A stretch of DNA of 64,000 nt. It comes from JAAZKA01 sp034926225. GTDB taxonomy: Bacteria; Bacillota; Clostridia; Oscillospirales; QAMX01. This document shows positions 50,578 to 59,033 of this stretch, in pieces (positions within the stretch are counted from its first letter, which is position 1; each line of letters opens with the position of its first letter). The stretch spans positions 45,921 through 109,920 of the forward strand of contig JAYFRF010000006.1 of NCBI GenBank assembly GCA_034926225.1, in the 5' to 3' direction. A program made the translations under genes and the position numbers. The notes under the pieces were generated by a model. The model did no database searches. It was given only the letters and a program-made list of their open reading frames with translations, and was not told where the DNA came from.

Positions 50578-51864
50578 TCAAACCCTCATGACTCTGCCTT
50601 CCTCCATGCTTTGATCGGCGCGAAAAACGCAAAGATGCCCGTTGACGGAGTCGTCGATCGTCGTGCAGGAAATGGACGGCGTGCCACCGGTGATGAACTC
50701 GACAAAATCCGCCACAAGCCGCCCGTCACCGCCCGCGTGCCCGCCGAGCTGACCGGAGGTGTCGCCGTTGACGTTTAAGTCAACGACCTCTTCGCGGTAC
50801 TCTGCATTGGAATGCGGGTCGAGCGTGCGGAAGATGAATTTGGAGTCGTCGACACGTCCGACAATCTCGCCTCGGGTGCCGGAGATATGGATGGTACGCT
50901 GCGGCGTCGGGGTGCCGCCAAGCAGGTTGTGCGACGCGATTGCGCCGGAGGCAAATTTGATGATGACCGTCTGGTTGTCCACCAGCTCGCAGTCCATCTT
51001 GTACGCGCAGCGCCCGAAGTCCGAGTCGCCACGCAGCAGGGCTTCCTTTTGCTCTATTGTCGGGTGCTCGATGCCCTCGAGATCCTTCCAGACGTAGAAC
51101 GACCAGCGATCTGGATGGTCTAAATACTGCTTACGCGCGGAGAAGGGGCAATCGTGTTCGATCTCCGGCGGGCAGTCCACAAGACACCGCGTGCCGGAGC
51201 CCGCAGGCGCGTTCTCCGGACGGAACTGCTGCATCCCGCCGAAGCTTGCGACGCTTTCGGGCTTGTCACCCGACAGCATCCACATGATCAGGTCGATGTC
51301 GTGGCAGCACTTCGCGAGCAGCAGCGAATGATGCCCCGTGAGACGTTCGTTGCGCCATTTGCCGCGCACAAACGCCACCAGCATATGATGGTGCGAAACG
51401 TGCTCCGTCGTCTCGATGGCCATGATCTTCCCGATTTGCGGCAGGCGCTTCTTGATTTCGACATAGAACGGCGCGTACCGCAGCACATGGCAGATCATCA
51501 CTTTGCGGTTATACTGCTTCGCCGCGTTAACAAGCTCCCGCATCTCGTCCTCGTGAATCGCAAAAGGCTTCTCGAGAAGCATGTCGTATCCCGCTTTCAG
51601 CAGCGGGATCGCTGTGGAGACGTGCTGATGGTCCATCGTGCCGTTGATCACGGCGTCCGCAAACTTCGGCGCGGCGGCAAGCGCGTCTGCGGATTCAAAA
51701 CATCTGTCTTCCGGCAGGTCGAAAAGCTTCCTGCACATTTCGCGTCGCAGGGGGTCGGGGTCGGCAACTCCGACGATGCGCAGCTTGTCGGGTGCGGTCT
51801 TCGCGTACATTCCGTAGATGATCGCGCGATGCCCCGCGCCGACGATAATCGCTGTAACCGGCAT
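50578..51864 (-). CDS. Gfo/Idh/MocA family oxidoreductase
   Basis: 428 residues from the ATG with AAAGGAGG eight bases upstream. N-terminal Rossmann motif VGAGHRAIIYG, the EKPFAI dinucleotide/active-site loop, and a C-terminal substrate domain with an unusual insert (DCPPEIEHDCPFSARKQYLD). Such NAD-dependent enzymes act on sugars, inositols or amino-sugar derivatives. It lies 46 bases downstream of nagA in the same direction, so an amino-sugar substrate is plausible, but unproven. Confidence 0.9.
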   Translation of the reverse strand: MPVTAIIVGAGHRAIIYGMYAKTAPDKLRIVGVADPDPLRREMCRKLFDLPEDRCFESADALAAAPKFADAVINGTMDHQHVSTAIPLLKAGYDMLLEKPFAIHEDEMRELVNAAKQYNRKVMICHVLRYAPFYVEIKKRLPQIGKIMAIETTEHVSHHHMLVAFVRGKWRNERLTGHHSLLLAKCCHDIDLIMWMLSGDKPESVASFGGMQQFRPENAPAGSGTRCLVDCPPEIEHDCPFSARKQYLDHPDRWSFYVWKDLEGIEHPTIEQKEALLRGDSDFGRCAYKMDCELVDNQTVIIKFASGAIASHNLLGGTPTPQRTIHISGTRGEIVGRVDDSKFIFRTLDPHSNAEYREEVVDLNVNGDTSGQLGGHAGGDGRLVADFVEFITGGTPSISCTTIDDSVNGHLCVFRADQSMEEGRVMRV

Positions 51865-51910
51865 GGGCTGATCCTCCTTTGTCATGGGGTTATTCTATAA
51901 AATAGTGATA

Positions 51911-53050
51911 TTACTCAAAGAGCTTACCGGCGATATACGTCGCGGAAATCTCCCAGTCAGACGAGAAGACGAGGATGTCCGCGAACTTGCCGACCTCCAG
52001 TGTGCCGACGTCCGCGTCCGCGCGAATCTCTTTGGCGGGGTTGATCGTGCAGGATTTCATGACCTGACGGAGCGGGATGCCGAACGACAGCAGATTCTTG
52101 AATTCGACATAGATGTTCGCGGTGGAGGCCGCAATCGCGCCGTCGGGCATGAACGCCTTGCCGTCGCGGACGTAAACGGGCTGGCCGCCGAGATCATACG
52201 TGCCGTCCGGGCATCCGGCGGCTTTCAGGGAGTCCGAAACGACGACGGAGCGATCCTCACCGAGGACGCGGAACGCGGTACGCAGAACGGCGGGATGGAT
52301 GTGGAAGCCGTCGCAGATCAGCTCGGCGCGCACGGACGGGGTGTCGAAGATCGCACCGACAGCGCCCGGCTTACGGTGCGCAAGGCCGTTCATCTGGTTA
52401 AAGAGGTGCGTGGCGTGGGTGATGCCGACCTCGAAGGCGTGGACGGCCTGCTCATAGGTCGCGTCGGAGTGCGCGAGGGATACGGTGCAGTGCGGGGCAA
52501 CGGCGCGGATGAACTCGTCGGAGCCTTCGACCTCCGGGGCGATGTCGATCTCGCGGATGAGACCGCCCGCGATCTCGTTTAACGCGAAGAATTCCGCAGC
52601 ATCCGGGCGGCGGATGTTCGTCGCGGCCTGCGCGCCCTTCTTCGACTCGGCGATGAACGGACCTTCCATGTTGATGCCACGGATCACCGCGCCGGACAGT
52701 CCTTTTTCGGCGCAGGCGCGGACGTTTTTGAAGATTTTAATCAGTTCCTCATGCGAAACGGTCATTGACGAGGGGCAAAACGACGTCACGCCGTGCGCGG
52801 CGAGGTAGCGGGACATGGTTTCGAGCGCCTCCGGCGTCGCGTCGCCGGTATCTCCGCCGTTACATCCGTGGATATGGCTGTCGACAAAGCCCGGATGCAG
52901 AATTTTGCCGGTGCAGTCGATCACTTCCTGCCCGTCGCGGCAAATGGTTCCGTACGGGGCAATTTTCGCGATGCGGCCGTCCGAGACGAGAATTTCCGCG
53001 TCGACAATGTCAAAATCGCGGTTGACAATTCTTCCATTGGTGAAAATCAT
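51911..53050 (-). CDS. nagA: N-acetylglucosamine-6-phosphate deacetylase
   Basis: 379 residues from the ATG behind AAGGAGAAATG. Metal-site motif FVDSHIHGCNGGD, the SLAHSDATYEQ and THLFNQMN segments and HIHPAV fit NagA of the amidohydrolase superfamily. It deacetylates GlcNAc-6-P to GlcN-6-P during amino-sugar use or wall recycling. nagB is not in the window. Downstream is a Gfo/Idh oxidoreductase; upstream, 42 bases away, a type II topoisomerase gene. Confidence 0.93.
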   Translation of the reverse strand: MIFTNGRIVNRDFDIVDAEILVSDGRIAKIAPYGTICRDGQEVIDCTGKILHPGFVDSHIHGCNGGDTGDATPEALETMSRYLAAHGVTSFCPSSMTVSHEELIKIFKNVRACAEKGLSGAVIRGINMEGPFIAESKKGAQAATNIRRPDAAEFFALNEIAGGLIREIDIAPEVEGSDEFIRAVAPHCTVSLAHSDATYEQAVHAFEVGITHATHLFNQMNGLAHRKPGAVGAIFDTPSVRAELICDGFHIHPAVLRTAFRVLGEDRSVVVSDSLKAAGCPDGTYDLGGQPVYVRDGKAFMPDGAIAASTANIYVEFKNLLSFGIPLRQVMKSCTINPAKEIRADADVGTLEVGKFADILVFSSDWEISATYIAGKLFE

Positions 53051-53091
53051 GGTGCATTTCTCCTTAGTATATAGCAATCTTTCGGTTACGC

Positions 53092-55302
53092 TTATGGGTT
53101 CTCGTCCATCACGACCTGCCCTGAGTCCTCGGGCTTTGCCGCCATACCGGCGGCGGGCAGGGTCTTCACCCGATATCGCTTCGGATTTTGAAGGTGCGCG
53201 TCGGCAAACGTCAGCGCCCGCTCGAGCCTGTACTTCGCCGCAAACGTCATGACACTGATGCCCTGCGTGTCGCGCGACGCTTTCGGCGCAAGCATCGCCG
53301 TATGCAGCAGTAAAAGCTTCCCGTTTGTCGCGTACAGCGCGAATTCCGTGTCCTCCGTGAACGCAAATGCCGCGATCAGGGGAGATGCCGTCGAATACGC
53401 GCCCGTCAGGCGGCGGCGGTTCGACTTCGTCTCGTACGACTTCATCGGGACTCTCGCCGCCTTGCCGTTTTCGAAAACGAACAGCAGCGAGCCTAGGTAA
53501 TCCCCCGGCAGGAACGCGAGCACCGGGCGCTCACCGTCGTCCATCCCGAGCTTTTGCGGGATAAAATCGCCGAGTACGCTTGCTTTGCAGTCTTCAAACT
53601 CAGCGAGTGTCGCCTTATACGCCTGCGCGCGGTCTGTCAGGAAGATGATCTCCGCTGAGCTGCGCGTCTCGGCGCTCCAGCGCAGGTTATCGCCTTCCTT
53701 AACCTTCTGCTCGCCGGACATGCGCAGAGACTGCGGCGTGATCTTTTTAAAGTATCCCTCCCGCGTCAGGAACACGGTGACGGGATAGTCGTTCTCCTCC
53801 TCGGGGATTTCCTCGATCTCCGAAGGCTCTAAAAGCATCGTGCGGCGCGGCTGGCCAAACTTTTTCGAGACAGCGGCGAGCTCCTTTAGGATGATCGCCT
53901 GCAGCTTCGTTTTGCTCTTGACCGTGGCTTCCAGCTCGTCAATCTCTTTCATTAACGCTTCGGTCTCCGCGACGCGTCCTAGGATATACGCGCGGTTGAT
54001 GTTGCGTAAGCGTATCTCCGCAACATATTCCGCCTGCGCCTCGTCGATGCCGAATCCCACCATCAGGTTCGGGATGACGTCCTCTTCGCGCTCGGTGCCC
54101 CGGATGATCGCGATCGCACGGTCGATATCCAGCAGGATCTTCTCAAGGCCGAGGAGCAGATGCAGCCGCTCCTTCTTTTTCGTCATATCGTAAAAGACGC
54201 GGCGCTTCACACATTCGGTGCGCCAGGCGATCCACTCGGTAAGGATTTCGCCGACGCCGAGCACGCGGGGGTTGCCTGCGATGAGGACGTTGAAGTTGCA
54301 GCCGAAGGTGTCCTCGAGCGGCGTCGTTTTGAAAAGTTTCTGCATCAGGCGGCCGGGATCCTGCCCGCGCTTCAAGTCGATCGCGAGCTTGAGTCCCGAA
54401 AGGTCGGTCTCGTCGCGGATATCGGAGACCTCCTTCAATTTACCCGTCTTGATCATCTCCGCGCACTTGTCCATAACGGCTTCCACCGTCGTCGTATACG
54501 GCAGCTCGGTGATTTCGATGATATTGCCGTCGGCGCGCCACTTGGCGCGGACGCGAAAGGTACCTCGGCCCGTTTGGTAGATGCGCAAAAGCTCGTCGCG
54601 GTCATACAGTAGAAGCCCTCCGGTGGAGAAATCGGGGGCGATAAGGGTCGAGAGCACGTCGTGGGCGGGGTTTTTGATCATCGCTGCGGTCGTCGTGCAG
54701 ACCTCGGCGAGGTTAAACGAGCAGATCATGCTCGCCATGCCGACGGCGATGCCCTGGTTGGGCGTGACGAGGATATGGGGGAAGGTCGTCGGCATAAGGG
54801 TCGGCTCGCGCATCGTATTGTCGTAATTCGGCACAAAATCCACGGCGTCGCAGTCGATATCGCGGAAAAACTCCGCGCAGATGCCGTCGAGCCGTGCTTC
54901 CGTATAGCGGGCGGCGGCGTAGGCCATATCGCGGGAGTAGACGCGTCCGAAGTTGCCCTTAGACTCGATTAGAGGATGCAGGAGCGCGCCGTTACCACGC
55001 GAAAGGCGTACCATCGTCTCATAGATCGCCGCGTCGCCATGGGGGTTTAAGCGCATGGTCTGGCCGACGATGTTCGCCGATTTCGTCAGGCTTCCGCCGA
55101 GCAGCCCCATCTTATACATGGTATAAAGGAGCTTCCGGTGGGAGGGTTTAAGCCCGTCGATCTCGGGGATGGCGCGAGAGAGGATGACGCTCATCGCGTA
55201 GGGCATGAAGTTATTGACAATCGTTTCGGTGATGGGTTGTTCGACGATCACCGCGGGCGCGGCAGTGTCGGCGCGATGGGAAGGGGGTTGCTTCTTGGCC
55301 AT
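53092..55302 (-). CDS. Type II topoisomerase subunit A (GyrA/ParC-like)
   Basis: 736 residues from the ATG after AAAGGAAAAACT. Winged-helix/tower breakage domain (1-460) with active-site Tyr133 in AARYTEARLDG and the preceding SANIVGQTMRLNPHGD region, then the coiled-coil neck and C-terminal beta-pinwheel blades. The C-terminus is degenerate, with no clear GyrA-box QRRGGKG, so ParC or a second gyrase-like subunit is more likely than GyrA. No B subunit is adjacent; it is between nagA and tatD, unusual for this gene. Confidence 0.87.
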   Translation of the reverse strand: MAKKQPPSHRADTAAPAVIVEQPITETIVNNFMPYAMSVILSRAIPEIDGLKPSHRKLLYTMYKMGLLGGSLTKSANIVGQTMRLNPHGDAAIYETMVRLSRGNGALLHPLIESKGNFGRVYSRDMAYAAARYTEARLDGICAEFFRDIDCDAVDFVPNYDNTMREPTLMPTTFPHILVTPNQGIAVGMASMICSFNLAEVCTTTAAMIKNPAHDVLSTLIAPDFSTGGLLLYDRDELLRIYQTGRGTFRVRAKWRADGNIIEITELPYTTTVEAVMDKCAEMIKTGKLKEVSDIRDETDLSGLKLAIDLKRGQDPGRLMQKLFKTTPLEDTFGCNFNVLIAGNPRVLGVGEILTEWIAWRTECVKRRVFYDMTKKKERLHLLLGLEKILLDIDRAIAIIRGTEREEDVIPNLMVGFGIDEAQAEYVAEIRLRNINRAYILGRVAETEALMKEIDELEATVKSKTKLQAIILKELAAVSKKFGQPRRTMLLEPSEIEEIPEEENDYPVTVFLTREGYFKKITPQSLRMSGEQKVKEGDNLRWSAETRSSAEIIFLTDRAQAYKATLAEFEDCKASVLGDFIPQKLGMDDGERPVLAFLPGDYLGSLLFVFENGKAARVPMKSYETKSNRRRLTGAYSTASPLIAAFAFTEDTEFALYATNGKLLLLHTAMLAPKASRDTQGISVMTFAAKYRLERALTFADAHLQNPKRYRVKTLPAAGMAAKPEDSGQVVMDENP

Positions 55303-55335
55303 AGTTTTTCCTTTATATAATATCTGATTATTTAG

Positions 55336-55700
55336 ATCATACTTCCGGGGGACTTCTCGTCCCCCGGACCCCCGCGCCAGTATTCTTTCTGCGGGACGTG
55401 TCACTTCGTGACACTAAAGAATACTGGACAAGAAAGCACCTTTTTGGGGACGGGAGGAAAACGCCTGCGGGCGTTTTTTATACGAAGGAGAGCAGATGAT
55501 TACTAAACGTACCGATAAAGATGCATAACAGTAATCAGATGCTCTCCTTCGTCTAAGCGGCGCGAAGTCGCCGCTCGTCCCGGAGGGATACTTAAGGGGA
55601 CTTCAGTCCCCTTAAGCGCGATTTCTTTGTTACTTTCTTTGCGCGTGCAAAGAAAGTAACCCGGAGGGTGCAGGGGGGCGGGAAGCGCCCCCTGCAAGCT
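55336..55700. repeat. Nested-palindrome element, copy 4 (type II core)
   Basis: Left hairpin CCGGGGGAC/GTCCCCCGG, then CCAGTATTCTTT with an inserted small hairpin GTGTCACTTCGTGACAC, AACGCC/GGCGTT, the type II core AGAGCAGATGATTACT/AGTAATCAGATGCTCT, GGCGCGAAGTCGCC, CTTAAGGGGACT/AGTCCCCTTAAG, TTACTTTCTTTGC/GCAAAGAAAGTAA and a right end with GCAGGGGGGCG/CGCCCCCTGC. The core pair has a changed base (GCAGATG/GCAGCTG) relative to copy 3. It lies between tandem tatD and the topoisomerase gene. Confidence 0.83.
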
Positions 55701-55736
55701 TCCCATTGCTTCCTGCCGGAAGCAATGGGAGGAGGC

Positions 55737-56501
55737 CTAACCGATGGCGTAAAACCGGGAAGCGTTACGGAAAGTCAGCTCCGCAGCCTCTTCATCGGGG
55801 ATGCCGCGCAGTGCAGCGACGGTCTCGCAGGCGCGGTAGAGATACCGGGAGTCATTGCGGCGGCCGCGATAGGGCTCCGGCGCAAGGTAGGGGCAGTCCG
55901 TCTCGATGAGAATGGTTTCAGGCGGCAGGCTTTTGATAATCGGTTCGAACTTTTTGGCGTTTTTAAACGTGATAATACCGTTAAAGCCAAAGACAAACCC
56001 GAGTTTTAAGACGTCACGGGTCATTTCGAGGGAACCCGAATAGCTGTGGAACACGCCGCGCACGCCGGGGTGGGCGCGGAGGATGTCGAGAGTATCGGCG
56101 TGTGCCTCGCGGTCGTGGACGCAGACGGGAAGGTCAAGGTGCCGCGCCAGCTCGAGCTGACGGGCAAAGACCTCCTTCTGGACGGCGCGGGGGGCATACT
56201 CATAGTGGTAGTCAAGACCGATCTCGCCGACGGCGACGACCTTTTCATGGCGATAAAGGGCTTCGAGCGCGATAAAATCGTCCTCCGACGCCTCGTGTGC
56301 CTGCTGCGGATGCACGCCGACCGCGGCGTAGACAAAGGGATACTTTTCCGCAATGGTAATGGCGGTCTTTGCGCCGGAAAGGTCGCAGCCGATCTCGACG
56401 ATGCGCTCGACACCAGACGCGTGCATCGAGGAAAGCACCTCGTCGCGGTCCTCGTCAAAGCGCTCGTCCTCGTAATGGGCGTGGGAATCGAACAGTCTCA
56501 T
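55737..56501 (-). CDS. tatD: TatD family DNase
   Basis: 254 residues. The metal site begins FDSHAHYEDERFDEDR; VGVHPQQAHEASEDD, AVGEIGLDYHYEYAP, GVFHSYSGSLEMT and ETDCPYLAPEPYRG follow, as in the TatD/YcfH family. These are metal-dependent 3'-5' DNases with roles in DNA turnover and repair. It begins six bases after metG, the common Firmicutes metG-tatD pair. The ATG is preceded by GGAAGATG. Confidence 0.94.
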   Translation of the reverse strand: MRLFDSHAHYEDERFDEDRDEVLSSMHASGVERIVEIGCDLSGAKTAITIAEKYPFVYAAVGVHPQQAHEASEDDFIALEALYRHEKVVAVGEIGLDYHYEYAPRAVQKEVFARQLELARHLDLPVCVHDREAHADTLDILRAHPGVRGVFHSYSGSLEMTRDVLKLGFVFGFNGIITFKNAKKFEPIIKSLPPETILIETDCPYLAPEPYRGRRNDSRYLYRACETVAALRGIPDEEAAELTFRNASRFYAIG

Positions 56502-56506
56502 CTTCC

Positions 56507-58459
56507 TTAGTGAATGGAGGAGCCTGCCGGGATGCCGTCGGCGAAGATTACACGCACATCGTTATCGCCGGCGTCGGCCGCGAGGAGCATCCCCTGACTC
56601 TCGACACCGCGCAGCACGGCGGGCTTGAGGTTTGCGACGATGATAACCGAGTGTCCGATGAGGTCTTCGGGCTTGTACCACGGCGCGATGCCGGAGACGA
56701 TCGTGCGGCCGACCTCTCCGTCGTCGAGCGTCAGCTTTAAGAGCTTTTTCGCTTTCGGCACCGGTTCGCAGGCGAGAATCTTCGCAACGCGCAGGGAGAC
56801 CTTGGCAAAGTCCGCGATATCGATCATCGCGACGCCTTCGGGCTTTTCCGTTTCCGGCGCTTTCTTTTCCGGTTCCTTCTTTTCATTCTCGGCGGCATGG
56901 ACCGCTGCGACTTGCTCGGCGAGCGCCTTCTCATCAATGCGGGCGAAGAGCGTTTCGGCGGTGCCGAGCGTCGTGCCGGCTTCCAGCGCGCCCCATGCGA
57001 GGGTTTCGATGCCCGCTTCGGGGAGGTTATACTGCGCGCGGATGCGCGCCGCGGTATCCGGCAGGAAGGGCGCGAGCAGCGCCGCGGCAAAACGGATGGA
57101 CTCGATTAGGTTATAAATCACTGTCGCGAGCCTCGGACGGCTGTCCTCGGACTTCGCGAGCGTCCAGGGCGTCGTCTCGTCGATATATTTGTTCGTGCGG
57201 CGCAGGAGCGTCCAGATATCGTCGATGGCATCCGCGACATGGAGGGTTTTCATATCCTCGACGGCGTCGGCAAGGGCTTTTTCTGCGACAGCGCGCAGCT
57301 CGTCGTCGAGCGGGGCGCCTTCACCCGGCGCGGGGACGATGCTGTCGAAGTATTTAAGTGTCATGGCGTGAGTGCGGGAGACGAGGTTGCCTAAAATATT
57401 CGCGAGGTCGCCGTTGTACCGGGTCATAATCTGCTCGTAGGTGAAGCTGCCGTCGGAGGCAAATGGCATCTCGCGCAGCATGTAGTAGCGCGTTGCGTCG
57501 ACGCCGAAAAGCTTCACAACCTGCTCGGCGTAAACGACGTTGCCCTTCGACTTTGACATTTTATCCTCGCCGAAAAGCATCCACGGATGACCGAAAACCT
57601 GTTTCGGCAGCTCAACGCCGAGAGCCATCAGCATGATCGGCCAGTAGATCGTGTGGAAGCGGAGGATATCCTTGCCGATGAGATGGACGTTCGCGGGCCA
57701 GTACTTATTAAACAGCTCGCCCGAGTTGCCGTCGGGGTCATAGCCGAGGGCGGTGATATAGTTCGACAGCGCGTCGATCCAGACATAGATGACGTGTTTA
57801 GAGTCAAAGCTGACGGGGATACCCCAGTCAAAGGAGGTGCGGGAAACGCATAAATCCTGAAGCCCCGGGCGGATGAAGTTATTGAGCATCTCGTTTTTGC
57901 GGCTTTCGGGTTGGATGAAGTCGGGATTGTCGAGGATATACTGTTCAAGGGCGGGGGCATATTTAGACATCTTAAAGAAGTAAGCCTCCTCCGACGCGCG
58001 TTCGACCTTCGCGCCGCAGTCGGGGCAGCAACCGTCCTTAAGCTGTGTTTCGGTGAAGAAGCTTTCGCAGGGCTTGCAGTAGTAGCCCTCGTAGGAGCCT
58101 TGATAGATATCGCCCTGATCGTAGAGCTTTTTAAAGATTTTCTGCACGATTTCCATATGGGAAGAGTTAGTCGTGCGGATGAACTGGTCATACGAGACGT
58201 TCATAAAGTCCCAGATGCGGCGGATCTCTCCCGCGACGGCGTCGACATGCGCTTGAGGGGTCTGGCCTTCCGCTTTCGCCTGATCCTGAATCTTCTGGCC
58301 GTGCTCGTCGGTGCCGGTCAGGAAGTAGACGTCGAACCCTTGAGCGCGGCGGAAGCGGGCGATGGCGTCGGCAAGGACGGCTTCGTAGGTATTCCCGATA
58401 TGAGGCACCTTCGACGTATACACGATAGCGGTGGTTATATAGAACTTTTTGCCGTTCAT
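56507..58459 (-). CDS. metG: Methionyl-tRNA synthetase
   Basis: 650 residues from the ATG (MNGKKFYITTAIVYTSKVPH); a longer frame reaches into the repeat element and is rejected. HIGN (HIGH-type) motif near residue 15, Cys-rich zinc knuckles CKPCESFFTETQLKDGCCPD followed by C, KMSKS motif (DKMSKSKGN), helical anticodon domain, and a C-terminal EMAP/Trbp111-like tRNA-binding domain (about 545-650). GAGGAAAA is about 13 bases ahead. No T-box is seen upstream of it, unlike the separate anticodon-domain gene at 24.7 kb. Confidence 0.96.
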   Translation of the reverse strand: MNGKKFYITTAIVYTSKVPHIGNTYEAVLADAIARFRRAQGFDVYFLTGTDEHGQKIQDQAKAEGQTPQAHVDAVAGEIRRIWDFMNVSYDQFIRTTNSSHMEIVQKIFKKLYDQGDIYQGSYEGYYCKPCESFFTETQLKDGCCPDCGAKVERASEEAYFFKMSKYAPALEQYILDNPDFIQPESRKNEMLNNFIRPGLQDLCVSRTSFDWGIPVSFDSKHVIYVWIDALSNYITALGYDPDGNSGELFNKYWPANVHLIGKDILRFHTIYWPIMLMALGVELPKQVFGHPWMLFGEDKMSKSKGNVVYAEQVVKLFGVDATRYYMLREMPFASDGSFTYEQIMTRYNGDLANILGNLVSRTHAMTLKYFDSIVPAPGEGAPLDDELRAVAEKALADAVEDMKTLHVADAIDDIWTLLRRTNKYIDETTPWTLAKSEDSRPRLATVIYNLIESIRFAAALLAPFLPDTAARIRAQYNLPEAGIETLAWGALEAGTTLGTAETLFARIDEKALAEQVAAVHAAENEKKEPEKKAPETEKPEGVAMIDIADFAKVSLRVAKILACEPVPKAKKLLKLTLDDGEVGRTIVSGIAPWYKPEDLIGHSVIIVANLKPAVLRGVESQGMLLAADAGDNDVRVIFADGIPAGSSIH

Positions 58460-58579
58460 AACAAGCGTTTTCCTCAGCTTTCCTGAAAGATAGTATTCAC
58501 TATGTATTATATCCCAAACACGGGAGGAATGCAAGGTCTTTATTGAAAAAGCGCGTTCTTTTCTGATACCTTGTCCTAA

Positions 58580-59021
58580 CTCAGACTTTGCAGGGGGCGT
58601 TTCGCCCCCCTGCACCTCCCGACCTCTTTCTTTGCGCGAGCAAAGAAAGAGGGAAAGAAAGCTCACTTAGGGGAACGAAGTTCCCCTAAGTACCCTTCCG
58701 GCGTTGCGCCGCCTGCGGTCGGCGCTTATACGAAGGTTTACCTTTCATCATATAAAAGTGCCGTCGTCTTCTGATCCTTGCCGAAAACTCACCCTTGTTC
58801 TCGGGTGGCATTTTCAGTTAGGACAGAAAACGACGGCGCTTTCTGTTTCATACAAGCTAAACTCCCGTATAAGCATCGCGAAGCGATGCCGTCTTCGGAA
58901 GGGTGCATAGGGGAACTTTAGTTCCCCTATGTGTGTTTCTTTTCCACTTTCTTTGCACAAGCAAAGAAAGTGGCTCGGAGGGTGCAGGGGGGCGAGAAGC
59001 GCCCCCTGCAAAGGTATGAGT
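58580..59021. repeat. Nested-palindrome element, copy 5 (type I core)
   Basis: Order as in copies 1 and 2. The right third stem is CATAGGGGAACT/AGTTCCCCTATG and the right second stem CCACTTTCTTTGC/GCAAAGAAAGTGG, each changed at both paired bases. The central hairpin GCCGTCGT/ACGACGGC keeps the inner ACCC/GGGT. The right end CCCCCTGCAAAGGTATGAGT is nearly the inverse of the left end TCAGACTTTGCAGGGGG. It sits between metG start and the end of a Gfo/Idh gene, tandem arrangement. Confidence 0.87.
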
Positions 59022-59033
59022 TAGTATAAGGTA

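Noticed and set aside
35071..59021. CRISPR array
   Set aside because: The repeats are far apart, long and self-palindromic, with no regular spacers and no cas genes.
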